This document shows positions 1 to 6,079 of a stretch of DNA of 6,331 nucleotides, piece by piece. The first letter of the stretch is position 1. Each line of letters opens with the position of its first letter. The notes under the pieces are model-generated. The model was given only the letters and a program-made list of their open reading frames with translations, did no database searches and was not told the origin of the DNA. Where the stretch lies: contig JAXFQM010000046.1 in the NCBI GenBank assembly GCA_034178965.1, positions 1-6,331 on the forward strand, written 5' to 3'. The translations under genes and the position numbers were made by a program. Origin of the DNA: Colimorpha sp034178965 (GTDB lineage: Bacteria > Bacteroidota > Bacteroidia > Bacteroidales > P3).

Positions 1-12
1 CTGCGGGCTCAA
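1..12 (+). other. C-terminal end of a signal peptide (probable SPase I site after LRA)
   Basis: The first four codons read L-R-A-Q, followed by NLNGYTFSA. An A-x-A-like small residue followed by Gln, then a YTFS-type beta strand, is a common start of mature Bacteroidota secreted proteins. I infer cleavage between Ala3 and Gln4, which would put the missing start codon only some 15-25 codons before the window. The hydrophobic core itself is not visible, so this is an inference from position and context. Confidence 0.6.
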
Positions 13-3000
13 AACCTCAACGGGTATACGTTTAGCGCTACAGCAGGCGCTACCTACACATCTATAAGCGCTACGGGTGTTCCTCTGTCAGCTCCAGGGG
101 ATTATAGTGCAACACTATTAGGCGTGCCGTTTTCGATGCCATTTGGCTCGGCGACAGTGGCTGCCAACAGCATCATCTCTTTCCATGGAGATGGAGGGCT
201 CTTCTTGGGCACCCAAACAACGACTTATTTCGGCTATTTATCGACTTCCGAGTTGCTCGTCGCCCCTGTCGCGGGCATAGACGGCAAAGTGAACAGCTTT
301 TATGCCAAGGTGGATTCCTCCAACCTGGCCGACCTCGCCCTCGTTTTAGAGGCTAATTTCACCAACTATGAAAACGCGTTGAACCCAGATACGGCCAACT
401 TCAACTATCAATTGGTGCTGCACCAAAGCGGTGTTATCGAGATTATCTTTGGCAACTGCTTCACCAATATGACAGACTTGAGGTGCTTGCTGCGCGACGG
501 ACCTGTCAACGAAAGTCTCTTCCTCTCGGGCACTTGGGACAACCCCGTTGTCGCCACCGACACCGCCACGATGAGTGGCGTTCCAAGCATGGGGCTTAAG
601 TACACCTTTACTCCTCCAATCGTTCTTTGTCCCGCCGTCGTGGGATTGCAAGTGTCGTCGGTCGACGCAGGCCAGGCCATCCTTTCTTGGAATGGCAGCA
701 ATGATGTCTCTTCTTGGATTGTAGAATATGCTGACAGTTCCATAATTCCAGGCTCGTCTCCGCTTATGGGCATAGAAGAATATGCCACAGACACCTTCCA
801 TACTCTCTATAACCTACAAGCAAACACGCAATACCATGCATACGTCAAGGGCGATTGCGGTAGCAATGGCACTTCGGCCTATCGCCACATTGCGTTTCGC
901 ACCTCCTGCGGAACTGTGACCACCAGCAGTCTCCCATATAGCTACGGCTTTGAGGGCAACGCGTATGACGCATGTTGGACAAAAGGTTCGGGGGCGTCAT
1001 CCTCTTCATACCCGAGATTGGATGCCTACGCTTCCCATTCAGGGTCCAAAAGCATGGAATTTTACGTGGGAAATGCGACGTACAACTACATTGCCGCGCC
1101 CCTCACAGAAAATGCGCCCTTCGATTTGCAGGTTTCTTTTTGGACACGCAAATACAACTACAACTCGACAGGACGCTTCGTAGTAGGAATTATGAGTGAC
1201 CCCGCCAACATCAGCACTTTTATCGGAGTGGACACCGTGGAGCCAGGAGCGGAATGGGCGTACCACACCACCGTGTTCAACCAAGATGCCTTGAGCGAGA
1301 TTTTGGCGGCACACATCGCTTTTGTCTTAATGGAACCTGGCGACTTGTATTTGGACGACATCATCATTGAGATACCTCCCATGTGCACGGGCGTAAACAA
1401 CGTCATCGCACAAAGCGTAAGCGCAAGCAGCGCATTGATTACGTGGGACATTGCGCAAGGACAGGCCCCCAACAGTTATGAAGTGGTCGTCACTGGGGCC
1501 GACAACTCCATGAGTACGGAATATGTCACCGAACCCAGCATTGCCTTAACGGGACTCACCCCTGGCGTGAGTTATAAAGTCGTGGTTACCCCTGATTGTG
1601 GCATGGGCGGCACGGGCGGAGCCGACAGTTGTGTTTTCTCCACCTTGGAACTTGAATGCCTGCTGGCCGACACGGCAAACGCATATAGCGTAGCCATTGG
1701 TCAGGGAGGTACCACCACTCAAAAAGGAACACCCTTTCACCCCTATTATTATCATGGGTATAGTCAACAACTCTTCACCGCTGCGGAAATGCAACACGCC
1801 TCAACCATATCGTACATTAGTTTGAATCATATGGGTACGCTATATGAAAAGAACAATGTAACCATATATATGGACACCACCACAGTGAGTTCCTTCGACA
1901 CCACCACAAAGGCTTATGTGCGCCCAGATGCGGGGTTGAAGAGGGTGTACCACGGGCGCCTTGACCTGCAAAACGGCTGGAACGAAATAACTCTTGATAA
2001 TCCCTATCAATACCAAGGTGGTAATTTGCTGGTGGTGTTTGTAGATTCCTCCAACGCCTATTCTAACGTCTCTTCTTTCTATTGCGACACCATTCCAAAC
2101 ATGGCGTTGTGTGATTACAGCGACTACAATCATTATAGCGCCACTGCACCGAGCAACGTGGCTTCGACGGCCCAATACCGCGCGCAGATGCGTTTCCTGC
2201 ATTATCCCTGCCAAAATGTGTCCAGCTGCAGCAATCCGCTGGTGCAAGTAGAGAATGTGACCTCTAATACCATTGACCTCTCGTGGCTTCCTGGTTACCA
2301 AGAAACCAGTTGGGACGTGGATTACCGCTTGCGAGGCGACAGCGTTTGGACCCATTACCTTTCAGGTGCCACGGGCTCTAACACTACTATCGCGGGGCTG
2401 CAAAGCAATGGCGAGTATGAAGTGAGGGTGGTTGCACTATGCGGTGCCGAAAGCAAGGAAACCATAGTCCTCGTGACGATGCAATGCGGTCCGGCAAACC
2501 TCCCTGTTGTAGACTCTTTCAATACCTACGTGAATGGCTCATTCTCCACAAGCGGCTACTTTGCACGCCACTGCTGGGTGGCAGGCCCAAACCAGGTCTA
2601 TGTGGAGAACGTGAACAACCGTAGCGGCATGCTGCGTCTCTATAACTCATACCTCGTCTTGCCCGAAATAACGGAAGACATCAACAACCTTCAGGTCTCT
2701 TTCGACCTCATGTGCGAATTGGGCGACAGCATCATCATGGGTCTCTGTTCCGGAGGCAATGTGGATAGTGTCCTTTGGCTAGGAAAATATAGCCGCACCG
2801 CCAGCGATGAGTTGGTGAACATCACCGTGCGCATGAACGAGTGCCCCGTCAACCGAGGACAGATTTTCTTCCGCGCGCAAGGCACTAACGGACGGTGTTA
2901 CATCGACAACCTGAATGTTGACGTCCTGGCCACCTGCCCGAGGCCCGAAGACATAACTGTGGGCAATGTCACCGCCACAGGCGCCGTTGTGGCGTGGACC

Positions 3001-5625
3001 AATGTTGAAAATGCGGCAGGCTACAAAGTGGAATATGGTGTCATTGGATTTGTGCAAGGCACTGGTTCGGTGGTGTACACCACGATGCCCACCTGCGTGC
3101 TTTCCAACCTCATCGACGGCACGCGCTACGATGTTTATGTGTCCAGCATCTGCGGTGCAGGTGACACCAGTGTCGCCTCGAATCGCATTCGTTTCGCCAC
3201 ACAATGCGTGGCACTGACGACATTGCCCTATACGATGAACTTCGACCTGCCAGGCCTACCCACCACGGTGAATGAAACGGGTGATGTGCCTTCCTGCTGG
3301 ACAACTTATCAACTCGTGACAAATCCATACTTTGCATATGGACCCAATATCATCAACAATCATTACACCGCGCACAGCGGCAACTACCAGTTTATTATTG
3401 ACGGTATAGACATGGCGGTGCTGCCCGAGATGGGAATGCCAATTGACACTCTCGCGCTAACTTTCTTTGTGAGAGGACACCAAAGTAACATTATTGTTGG
3501 CGTGGTGGACGGAAACAATGGCAACAGCAGCCAAAACGCTTTCGACACCATAGCGATAGTGCCCGTTAGGGGAGCGTTTGATTGGGATTCCGTCACCGTC
3601 TTTTTCAACGGCTATACCGGCAATGGCAAGCATATTGCCATAAAAGGCTCCGAGGACGTAAGTTATAATGAGTTATATCTTGATGACGTGACTATTGACT
3701 ACCTACCCAATTGTGTCCCTTTGAGCAACATCACTGCCGTGGCTACGGGAACCACCCTAACTTTGGATTGGAACAGCATCACTCCAAATGTAAGTTATGT
3801 CATCGAATACGGCATTGCCGGATTTGAGCAGGGCACTGGTACGGTGGTGACTGCCACGACAACGCCCGTCATGGTTGAAGATTTGGTTGAAAACACGGTC
3901 TACGAGTTCTATGTCAAGAATATTTGTAATGGTGGAGATACGGTCTTAAACCCAGTGTTTACGGCTGTCACCAACCTCTGCGACGGTATCTCCGAAGCCA
4001 CCACCGCTACAGGCAACTTTGAAGACATGGCGAACCAATGGCTTGCCAGCAACTATAAATTCAGCGCAAGCCAAACCATGATAAAGGCTTCTGAAATGGC
4101 TGCGTCGGGCATAGAGGCGGGCATGGCGTTGGGTTTCCTCTCGTTCGAAGTGGCCGAGTTGGGCTCAAATGCCAGTTACTACGACAGCACTTCAATCTAT
4201 ATTGCAAACACCGCTCGCAATGGCTTTGCCAACGGACTCGACTGGGATACTGTTGATGCCAGATACACCATGGTGTTCTCGGGACAGTTGCCCGTCAGTA
4301 GGGAAGGACGCATATACGTCCAGTTCGACTCGGCGTTCGTGTGGGATGGTACCAGCAACGTCATCATTGCCATTAACCGCTTGGATGGAGATTGGAACTC
4401 CTCAACCAAATACAAAGTATCCGAAAGCGGAGACAGTAATAAAATGACTGTATTCTACTACGACGATGAGGCCCCGCTTGACTTGTCGGCACCTGCTGGC
4501 ATTCTATATGGCCGTGCTGGCACCTGGCGTGCCAACTTGACTTTGGCAACGTGCGGATCGCCCTGCTCCGCGCCCAATGTGACCGTGGGCGACGTGGATC
4601 ACGAACACGTTGCGTTGAGCATAATGGGAAGTGGAGAGAGATATGAAGTTGCTGTCAAAGTTGCGGACGAGGCTGTTTGGCCTGCGGCAACCGTGGTGCA
4701 AGGCAATGAATATACCCAACAAGGGCTATTGCCAGCCACTGCTTATGACTATCGTGTGCGTCAAGTGTGTGAAGAGGGCAGGATTAGCAGATGGACCACG
4801 GGATCTTTCGTCACCGACAGCATGCCCTGCGGCACCCCATACAACATCATTGCCACGCCAAGTTTCTCTTCTGCACAAATAGAGTGGGAAAGCCAAGGCG
4901 AAACCCGTTGGAGCGTACATGTGTGGAACAGCACCTACGAAACTTTCTATGACAACGTCGCTGCGCTACCTTTCACTGTAGGAGATCTCATGAGCGGGCT
5001 TGCCTACAATGTGGCCGTTAAGGCCGTTTGCGGCAACGACGGTCTATTGGAGAGCCCTTACAGTGACACCATCAACTTCACAACGAAACTTTGCGATGTG
5101 GTGGACAATGTGCGCGCCACGGTGCAAGGCAGCAGCGTGACCGTCGTTTGGAACGCCGGAGAAAACAACACGGGAAGTTTTGAGGTGAGATATGGACCGG
5201 AGGGATTTAGCGCTAACGAAGGCATAACGGTGGCTGCCACCAGTACCAGCGTTACGCTAACAAACCTGCAACCGGGCAACTATGAAGTGGTGGCGCGCGC
5301 TATATGTGAGGCCAACGCCCCCAGCGCGTGGACCGAACGAGTGCCGTTTGCGGTGACAGTGGGCATGGACGACGTGGAAAATACTGCTGTAAGCATATTT
5401 CCCAACCCTGCCGCCAACGCCGCCACCATTAGCGTAAGTGGTGTGGAAAGTTTGGTGCTCATCACGATGGTAGATATGAACGGCCGCATTGTAAGAAGCG
5501 AGACCGTGGAATGTGCAGCAGACTGTGTTAAGAGAATTAATGTAAATGGACTTGCAAGTGGAACGTACTTCGTGCGCGTGCAAGGAGATGGAATGAATGT
5601 CGTGAAGAAACTTGTGGTGAAGTAA
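1..5625 (+). CDS. Giant secreted FN3 / jelly-roll multidomain protein with T9SS type A sorting domain (5'-partial)
   Basis: The frame is open from base 1 to the TAA at 5623-5625 (1,874 codons). A GTG at 124 is the first start-like codon in frame, but the 41 codons before it are protein-like (LRAQNLNGYTFSATAG...) and resemble the mature N-terminus of Bacteroidota surface proteins, so the true start lies upstream of the window. Domain order by residue: signal peptide end 1-3; N-terminal beta module about 4-209; FN3-1 210-303; jelly-roll J1 303-462; FN3-2 462-553; module A1 553-737; FN3-3 743-829; J2 830-979; FN3-4 979-1069; J3 1070-1238; FN3-5 1238-1327; module A2 1327-1518; FN3-6 1522-1610; FN3-7 1610-1698; FN3-8 1698-1786; sorting domain about 1789-1874. 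The sorting domain implies export to the periplasm, then T9SS passage to the cell surface or medium. No protease, glycosidase or other catalytic motif was recognised, so adhesion or a structural role is inferred, not shown. The ends of the reading are certain; the exact function is unknown. Confidence 0.95.
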   Translation: MRAQNLNGYTFSATAGATYTSISATGVPLSAPGDYSATLLGVPFSMPFGSATVAANSIISFHGDGGLFLGTQTTTYFGYLSTSELLVAPVAGIDGKVNSFYAKVDSSNLADLALVLEANFTNYENALNPDTANFNYQLVLHQSGVIEIIFGNCFTNMTDLRCLLRDGPVNESLFLSGTWDNPVVATDTATMSGVPSMGLKYTFTPPIVLCPAVVGLQVSSVDAGQAILSWNGSNDVSSWIVEYADSSIIPGSSPLMGIEEYATDTFHTLYNLQANTQYHAYVKGDCGSNGTSAYRHIAFRTSCGTVTTSSLPYSYGFEGNAYDACWTKGSGASSSSYPRLDAYASHSGSKSMEFYVGNATYNYIAAPLTENAPFDLQVSFWTRKYNYNSTGRFVVGIMSDPANISTFIGVDTVEPGAEWAYHTTVFNQDALSEILAAHIAFVLMEPGDLYLDDIIIEIPPMCTGVNNVIAQSVSASSALITWDIAQGQAPNSYEVVVTGADNSMSTEYVTEPSIALTGLTPGVSYKVVVTPDCGMGGTGGADSCVFSTLELECLLADTANAYSVAIGQGGTTTQKGTPFHPYYYHGYSQQLFTAAEMQHASTISYISLNHMGTLYEKNNVTIYMDTTTVSSFDTTTKAYVRPDAGLKRVYHGRLDLQNGWNEITLDNPYQYQGGNLLVVFVDSSNAYSNVSSFYCDTIPNMALCDYSDYNHYSATAPSNVASTAQYRAQMRFLHYPCQNVSSCSNPLVQVENVTSNTIDLSWLPGYQETSWDVDYRLRGDSVWTHYLSGATGSNTTIAGLQSNGEYEVRVVALCGAESKETIVLVTMQCGPANLPVVDSFNTYVNGSFSTSGYFARHCWVAGPNQVYVENVNNRSGMLRLYNSYLVLPEITEDINNLQVSFDLMCELGDSIIMGLCSGGNVDSVLWLGKYSRTASDELVNITVRMNECPVNRGQIFFRAQGTNGRCYIDNLNVDVLATCPRPEDITVGNVTATGAVVAWTNVENAAGYKVEYGVIGFVQGTGSVVYTTMPTCVLSNLIDGTRYDVYVSSICGAGDTSVASNRIRFATQCVALTTLPYTMNFDLPGLPTTVNETGDVPSCWTTYQLVTNPYFAYGPNIINNHYTAHSGNYQFIIDGIDMAVLPEMGMPIDTLALTFFVRGHQSNIIVGVVDGNNGNSSQNAFDTIAIVPVRGAFDWDSVTVFFNGYTGNGKHIAIKGSEDVSYNELYLDDVTIDYLPNCVPLSNITAVATGTTLTLDWNSITPNVSYVIEYGIAGFEQGTGTVVTATTTPVMVEDLVENTVYEFYVKNICNGGDTVLNPVFTAVTNLCDGISEATTATGNFEDMANQWLASNYKFSASQTMIKASEMAASGIEAGMALGFLSFEVAELGSNASYYDSTSIYIANTARNGFANGLDWDTVDARYTMVFSGQLPVSREGRIYVQFDSAFVWDGTSNVIIAINRLDGDWNSSTKYKVSESGDSNKMTVFYYDDEAPLDLSAPAGILYGRAGTWRANLTLATCGSPCSAPNVTVGDVDHEHVALSIMGSGERYEVAVKVADEAVWPAATVVQGNEYTQQGLLPATAYDYRVRQVCEEGRISRWTTGSFVTDSMPCGTPYNIIATPSFSSAQIEWESQGETRWSVHVWNSTYETFYDNVAALPFTVGDLMSGLAYNVAVKAVCGNDGLLESPYSDTINFTTKLCDVVDNVRATVQGSSVTVVWNAGENNTGSFEVRYGPEGFSANEGITVAATSTSVTLTNLQPGNYEVVARAICEANAPSAWTERVPFAVTVGMDDVENTAVSIFPNPAANAATISVSGVESLVLITMVDMNGRIVRSETVECAADCVKRINVNGLASGTYFVRVQGDGMNVVKKLVVK
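13..627 (+). other. N-terminal beta-rich module of the giant protein
   Basis: About 200 residues before the first FN3 domain. The opening YTFSATAGATYTSIS, the 'GVPFSMPFG...VAANSIISF' segment and the later 'YQLVLHQSGVIEIIFG' strand pair match the general look of the N-terminal beta-sandwich seen at the head of many FN3-containing T9SS substrates (shape: YTFS..., IPFGFTFNF-like, ISV..NGFISF-like, then a Y-x-V-x-L...G-x-I-E-x-x-Y/F strand). Family function is not established as far as I know. It ends near the Cys at 628-630 that starts FN3-1. Confidence 0.55.
628..909 (+). other. FN3-1 domain
   Basis: FN3 hallmarks are visible: a B strand with W (AILSWNGS), a C strand 'WIVEYAD', an E-strand/EF region 'TLYNLQANTQYHAYV' with the L...Y pattern, and a terminal 'AFRTSC'. 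A Cys opens the domain, one follows the F strand (KGDC), and one closes it. Borders were placed on the opening and closing cysteines. Confidence 0.8.
907..1386 (+). other. Jelly-roll module J1 (MAM / cleaved-adhesin / choice-of-anchor-J-like)
   Basis: Begins 'SLPYSYGFEG', then 'ACW', 'SHSGSKSMEF', 'VSFWTRKYN', 'RFVVGIMSD', 'HIAFVLMEPGDLYLDDIIIE' and ends at a Cys. The order LPY..FE, CW, SGS.S, FW, GDLYLDD is the signature of this ligand-binding beta-sandwich type, which in Porphyromonas gingivalis includes the adhesin domains of gingipains and HagA. In this family the modules often bind carbohydrate or host protein; no ligand can be read from the sequence here. Confidence 0.7.
1384..1659 (+). 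other. FN3-2 domain
   Basis: Opens 'CTGVNNVIAQSVSASSALITW', followed by 'YEVVVTGAD', 'IALTGLTPGVSYKVVVTPDC' and 'SCVFSTLELEC'. The A-L-I-x-W strand and the L-T-P-G-x-x-Y turn are classical for FN3. The glycine-rich FG loop (GMGGTGGAD) is unusual among the eight copies. Confidence 0.8.
1657..2211 (+). other. Module A1: beta-rich module, first of two copies
   Basis: A stretch of about 185 residues between FN3-2 and FN3-3 that is neither FN3 nor jelly-roll J type. Ordered motifs: 'GYSQQLFTAAEM', 'STISYISLNH', 'NNVTIYMDTTTVSSF', 'RVYHGRLDLQNGWNEITLD', 'YQYQGGNLLVVFVDSSNAY' and 'YRAQMRF', ending at a Cys. The same motif order recurs in module A2 (3979-4554). I have seen this type of module in large Bacteroidales T9SS proteins but cannot give it an established name. 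It is probably an extracellular beta-sandwich. Confidence 0.6.
2227..2487 (+). other. FN3-3 domain
   Basis: Shows 'IDLSWLPGYQETSWDVDYR', 'TTIAGLQSNGEYEVRVVALC' and a closing 'VTMQC'. A short Cys-containing linker (CQNVSSC) joins it to module A1. The strand pattern and length of about 87 residues fit FN3. Confidence 0.8.
2488..2937 (+). other. Jelly-roll module J2
   Basis: 'NLPVVDSFNTY', 'RHCWVAG', 'LQVSFDLMCELGDSIIMGLC', 'GQIFFRAQGTNGRCYIDNLNVD' and a closing Cys align in order with J1 and J3. It is the most diverged copy: LPY becomes LPV, YLDD becomes YIDN, and it has extra internal cysteines (in RHCW, LMCEL, GLCSG, NECPV, GRCYI) that the other two lack. Confidence 0.65.
2935..3207 (+). other. 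FN3-4 domain
   Basis: 'CPRPEDITVGNVTATGAVVAW', 'YKVEYGVIGFVQGTGSVV', 'VLSNLIDGTRYDVYVSSIC' and a closing 'RFATQC'. The EYGxxGFxQGTG segment marks a recognisable FN3 subtype common in Bacteroidota and is shared with FN3-5; FN3-8 has a weaker version. Confidence 0.85.
3208..3714 (+). other. Jelly-roll module J3
   Basis: 'TLPYTMNFDLPG', 'PSCWTTY', 'AHSGNYQFII', 'LALTFFVRGHQSNIIVGVVDG', 'HIAIKGSEDVSYNELYLDDVTID' and a closing Cys. Motif order matches J1 and J2. Together with FN3-5 it parallels the J2 plus FN3-4 block just before it, which suggests the pair duplicated as a unit. Confidence 0.7.
3712..3981 (+). other. FN3-5 domain
   Basis: 'LTLDWNSITPNVSYVIEYG', 'IAGFEQGTGTVV', 'VEDLVENTVYEFYVKNIC' and a closing 'VTNLC'. 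It shares the EYGxxGFxQGTG segment and an F-strand Cys followed by NGGDT (GAGDT in FN3-4), making FN3-4 and FN3-5 the most similar pair among the eight. Confidence 0.85.
3979..4554 (+). other. Module A2: second copy of the A-type beta-rich module
   Basis: Motifs in the same order as A1: 'SASQTMIKASEM', 'LGFLSFEVAE', 'YDSTSIYIANTARNGF', 'YTMVFSGQLPVSREGRIYVQFD', 'FVWDGTSNVIIAINRLDG' and 'TWRANLTLATC'. Overall identity to A1 is low by eye, so this is an old duplication or a separate acquisition of the same module type. It lies between FN3-5 and FN3-6. Confidence 0.6.
4564..5358 (+). other. Three tandem FN3 domains (FN3-6, FN3-7, FN3-8)
   Basis: FN3-6 (4564-4830) has 'RYEVAVKVADEAVW' and 'LLPATAYDYRVRQVC'. 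Its B strand lacks the usual Trp (ALSIMGS). FN3-7 (4828-5094) has 'AQIEWESQGETRWSVHVW' and 'LAYNVAVKAVC'. FN3-8 (5092-5358) has 'VTVVWNAGENNTGSFEVRYG', 'NLQPGNYEVVARAIC' and ends in VPFAVT without the closing Cys found in the seven others. This is the only place where FN3 domains follow one another with no other module between, and they form a stalk directly before the sorting domain. Confidence 0.85.
5365..5622 (+). other. T9SS type A C-terminal sorting domain
   Basis: The last 86 or so residues show the motif series of this domain: 'SIFPNPAANAATISV' (box with FPNP), 'ITMVDMNGRIVRSE' (the D-x-x-G-R turn), 'INVNGLASGTYFVRVQ' (the L-x-x-G-x-Y-x-V-x-V box) and the end 'KKLVVK' with a terminal Lys. 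In known T9SS substrates this domain targets the protein to the outer-membrane translocon and is removed by the sortase PorU, often with attachment to A-LPS. An unusual CAADC cysteine pair (Cys codons 5512-5514 and 5524-5526) sits in the loop before the last strands. Confidence 0.93.
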
Positions 5626-5645
5626 CGAGGTTCCGTACGACGCAT

Positions 5646-5682
5646 AAAAAAGGGGCGACCGTGAAAAGGCTGCCCCTTTTTT
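5646..5682 (+). terminator. Intrinsic terminator of the giant protein gene
   Basis: An 11-bp perfect stem pairs 5646-5656 (six A, four G, C) with 5672-5682 (G, four C, six T). It extends by a G-T pair, one mismatch and two C-G pairs to a GTGAAAA loop at 5661-5667. It starts 20 bases after the stop codon and has both an A-tract and a T-tract, so it could also work on the other strand. It separates the two genes transcriptionally. Confidence 0.92.
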
Positions 5683-5908
5683 CTTGCACCTTGGCATGCA
5701 TAATCCCGAACAAGCCAGAAGAAGTTGACGTTATAAGCAATTAACATAAAAACAATTATTTACGTTGATATTGTTTCAATTGGCCAGCATGGGGTGTTGT
5801 TGCTTTAAATGAAATGACTATCATGTGTTTGCAAAGTTTTCACGATGAGGACATATATTGAAAAGGATAGATTTTTTGCGTTTTTTCTGCCATGAACGTT
5901 TTTTTTTG
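5683..5908. other. AT-rich intergenic stretch with no gene seen
   Basis: Between the terminator and the promoter there is no reading frame with a plausible start and coding character; the best ATG frame (5845) is only 16 codons. T-runs at 5872-5877, 5881-5886 and 5899-5907 lie just upstream of the promoter and could act as an UP-like or bending element. A weak second promoter candidate (TTG 5800-5802, 21 bases, TGTGTTTG 5824-5831) is possible but not convincing. Confidence 0.6.
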
Positions 5909-5923
5909 TAAATTTGCAAATCA
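5886..5923 (+). promoter_or_regulatory. Bacteroidota-type promoter for the M16 peptidase gene
   Basis: TAAATTTG at 5909-5916 fits the Bacteroidota sigma-ABfr -7 consensus TAnnTTTG exactly and is set in the typical TTTGTAnnTTTGC context after a run of nine T. The -33 element is weak: TCTG at 5886-5889 has the right 19-base spacing but deviates from TTTG. Transcription would start near 5921-5924, giving an untranslated leader of about 157 nt. A perfect 10-bp palindrome, ATTTGCAAAT at 5912-5921, overlaps the -7 box and might be a repressor site, which is speculative. Confidence 0.72.
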
Positions 5924-5989
5924 TTAGCAAAGGATGGTATATTCCATAAGGGGATAAGAACGAGCGTTTTGATTCGAGCGGAGATATTT

Positions 5990-6026
5990 TTTCTCACAAT
6001 CCCTGTAATAAAAAGGGATGTGAAAA
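5990..6026 (+). other. Hairpin in the 5' leader of the M16 peptidase mRNA
   Basis: ATCCCT at 5999-6004 pairs with AGGGAT at 6014-6019 around a 9-nt AT-rich loop. After a bulged A (5998), TCAC (5994-5997) pairs with GTGA (6020-6023). After a bulged C (5993), TTT (5990-5992) pairs with AAA (6024-6026). It is not followed by a T-tract, so it is not a terminator. It could stabilise or regulate the transcript, or it may have no function; it matches no riboswitch I recognise. Confidence 0.45.
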
Positions 6027-6079
6027 CGACTAATATTATATTATAAGCAAAGAAAAAATTAATAAAAAATAGATTGCAA

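Noticed and set aside
1840..2355. Minus-strand open frame of 171 codons
   Set aside because: It is fully antisense to module A1 and FN3-3, whose protein-level motifs are clear. His- and Val-rich shadow composition, no known motif.
1..5622. Possible gingipain-type (C25) or other catalytic domain in the giant protein, given its jelly-roll adhesin-like modules
   Set aside because: Reading the whole translation, I found no catalytic His/Cys or HExxH-type motif in a suitable context; all segments are accounted for by beta-rich modules.
5257..5747. Overlapping minus-strand reading frames of 146 and 155 codons spanning the end of the giant gene and the terminator
   Set aside because: They lie antisense to a well-supported sorting domain and read through a strong terminator hairpin; their sequences have no recognisable domain and look like frame shadows.
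5845..5895. Tiny ORF beginning ATGAGGACATAT (16 codons)
   Set aside because: Too short, ends before the promoter, no ribosome-binding context and no homology that I recognise.
5961..5980. CGAGCG direct repeat (5961-5966 and 5975-5980) as an operator
   Set aside because: Only six bases, two copies, and located downstream of the likely transcription start; too little to support a binding site.
5731..6050. Direct 10-base repeat TTATAAGCAA at 5731-5740 and 6041-6050
   Set aside because: Flanks do not match and both lie in AT-rich DNA; likely chance, with no inverted repeats or target-site structure pointing to a mobile element.
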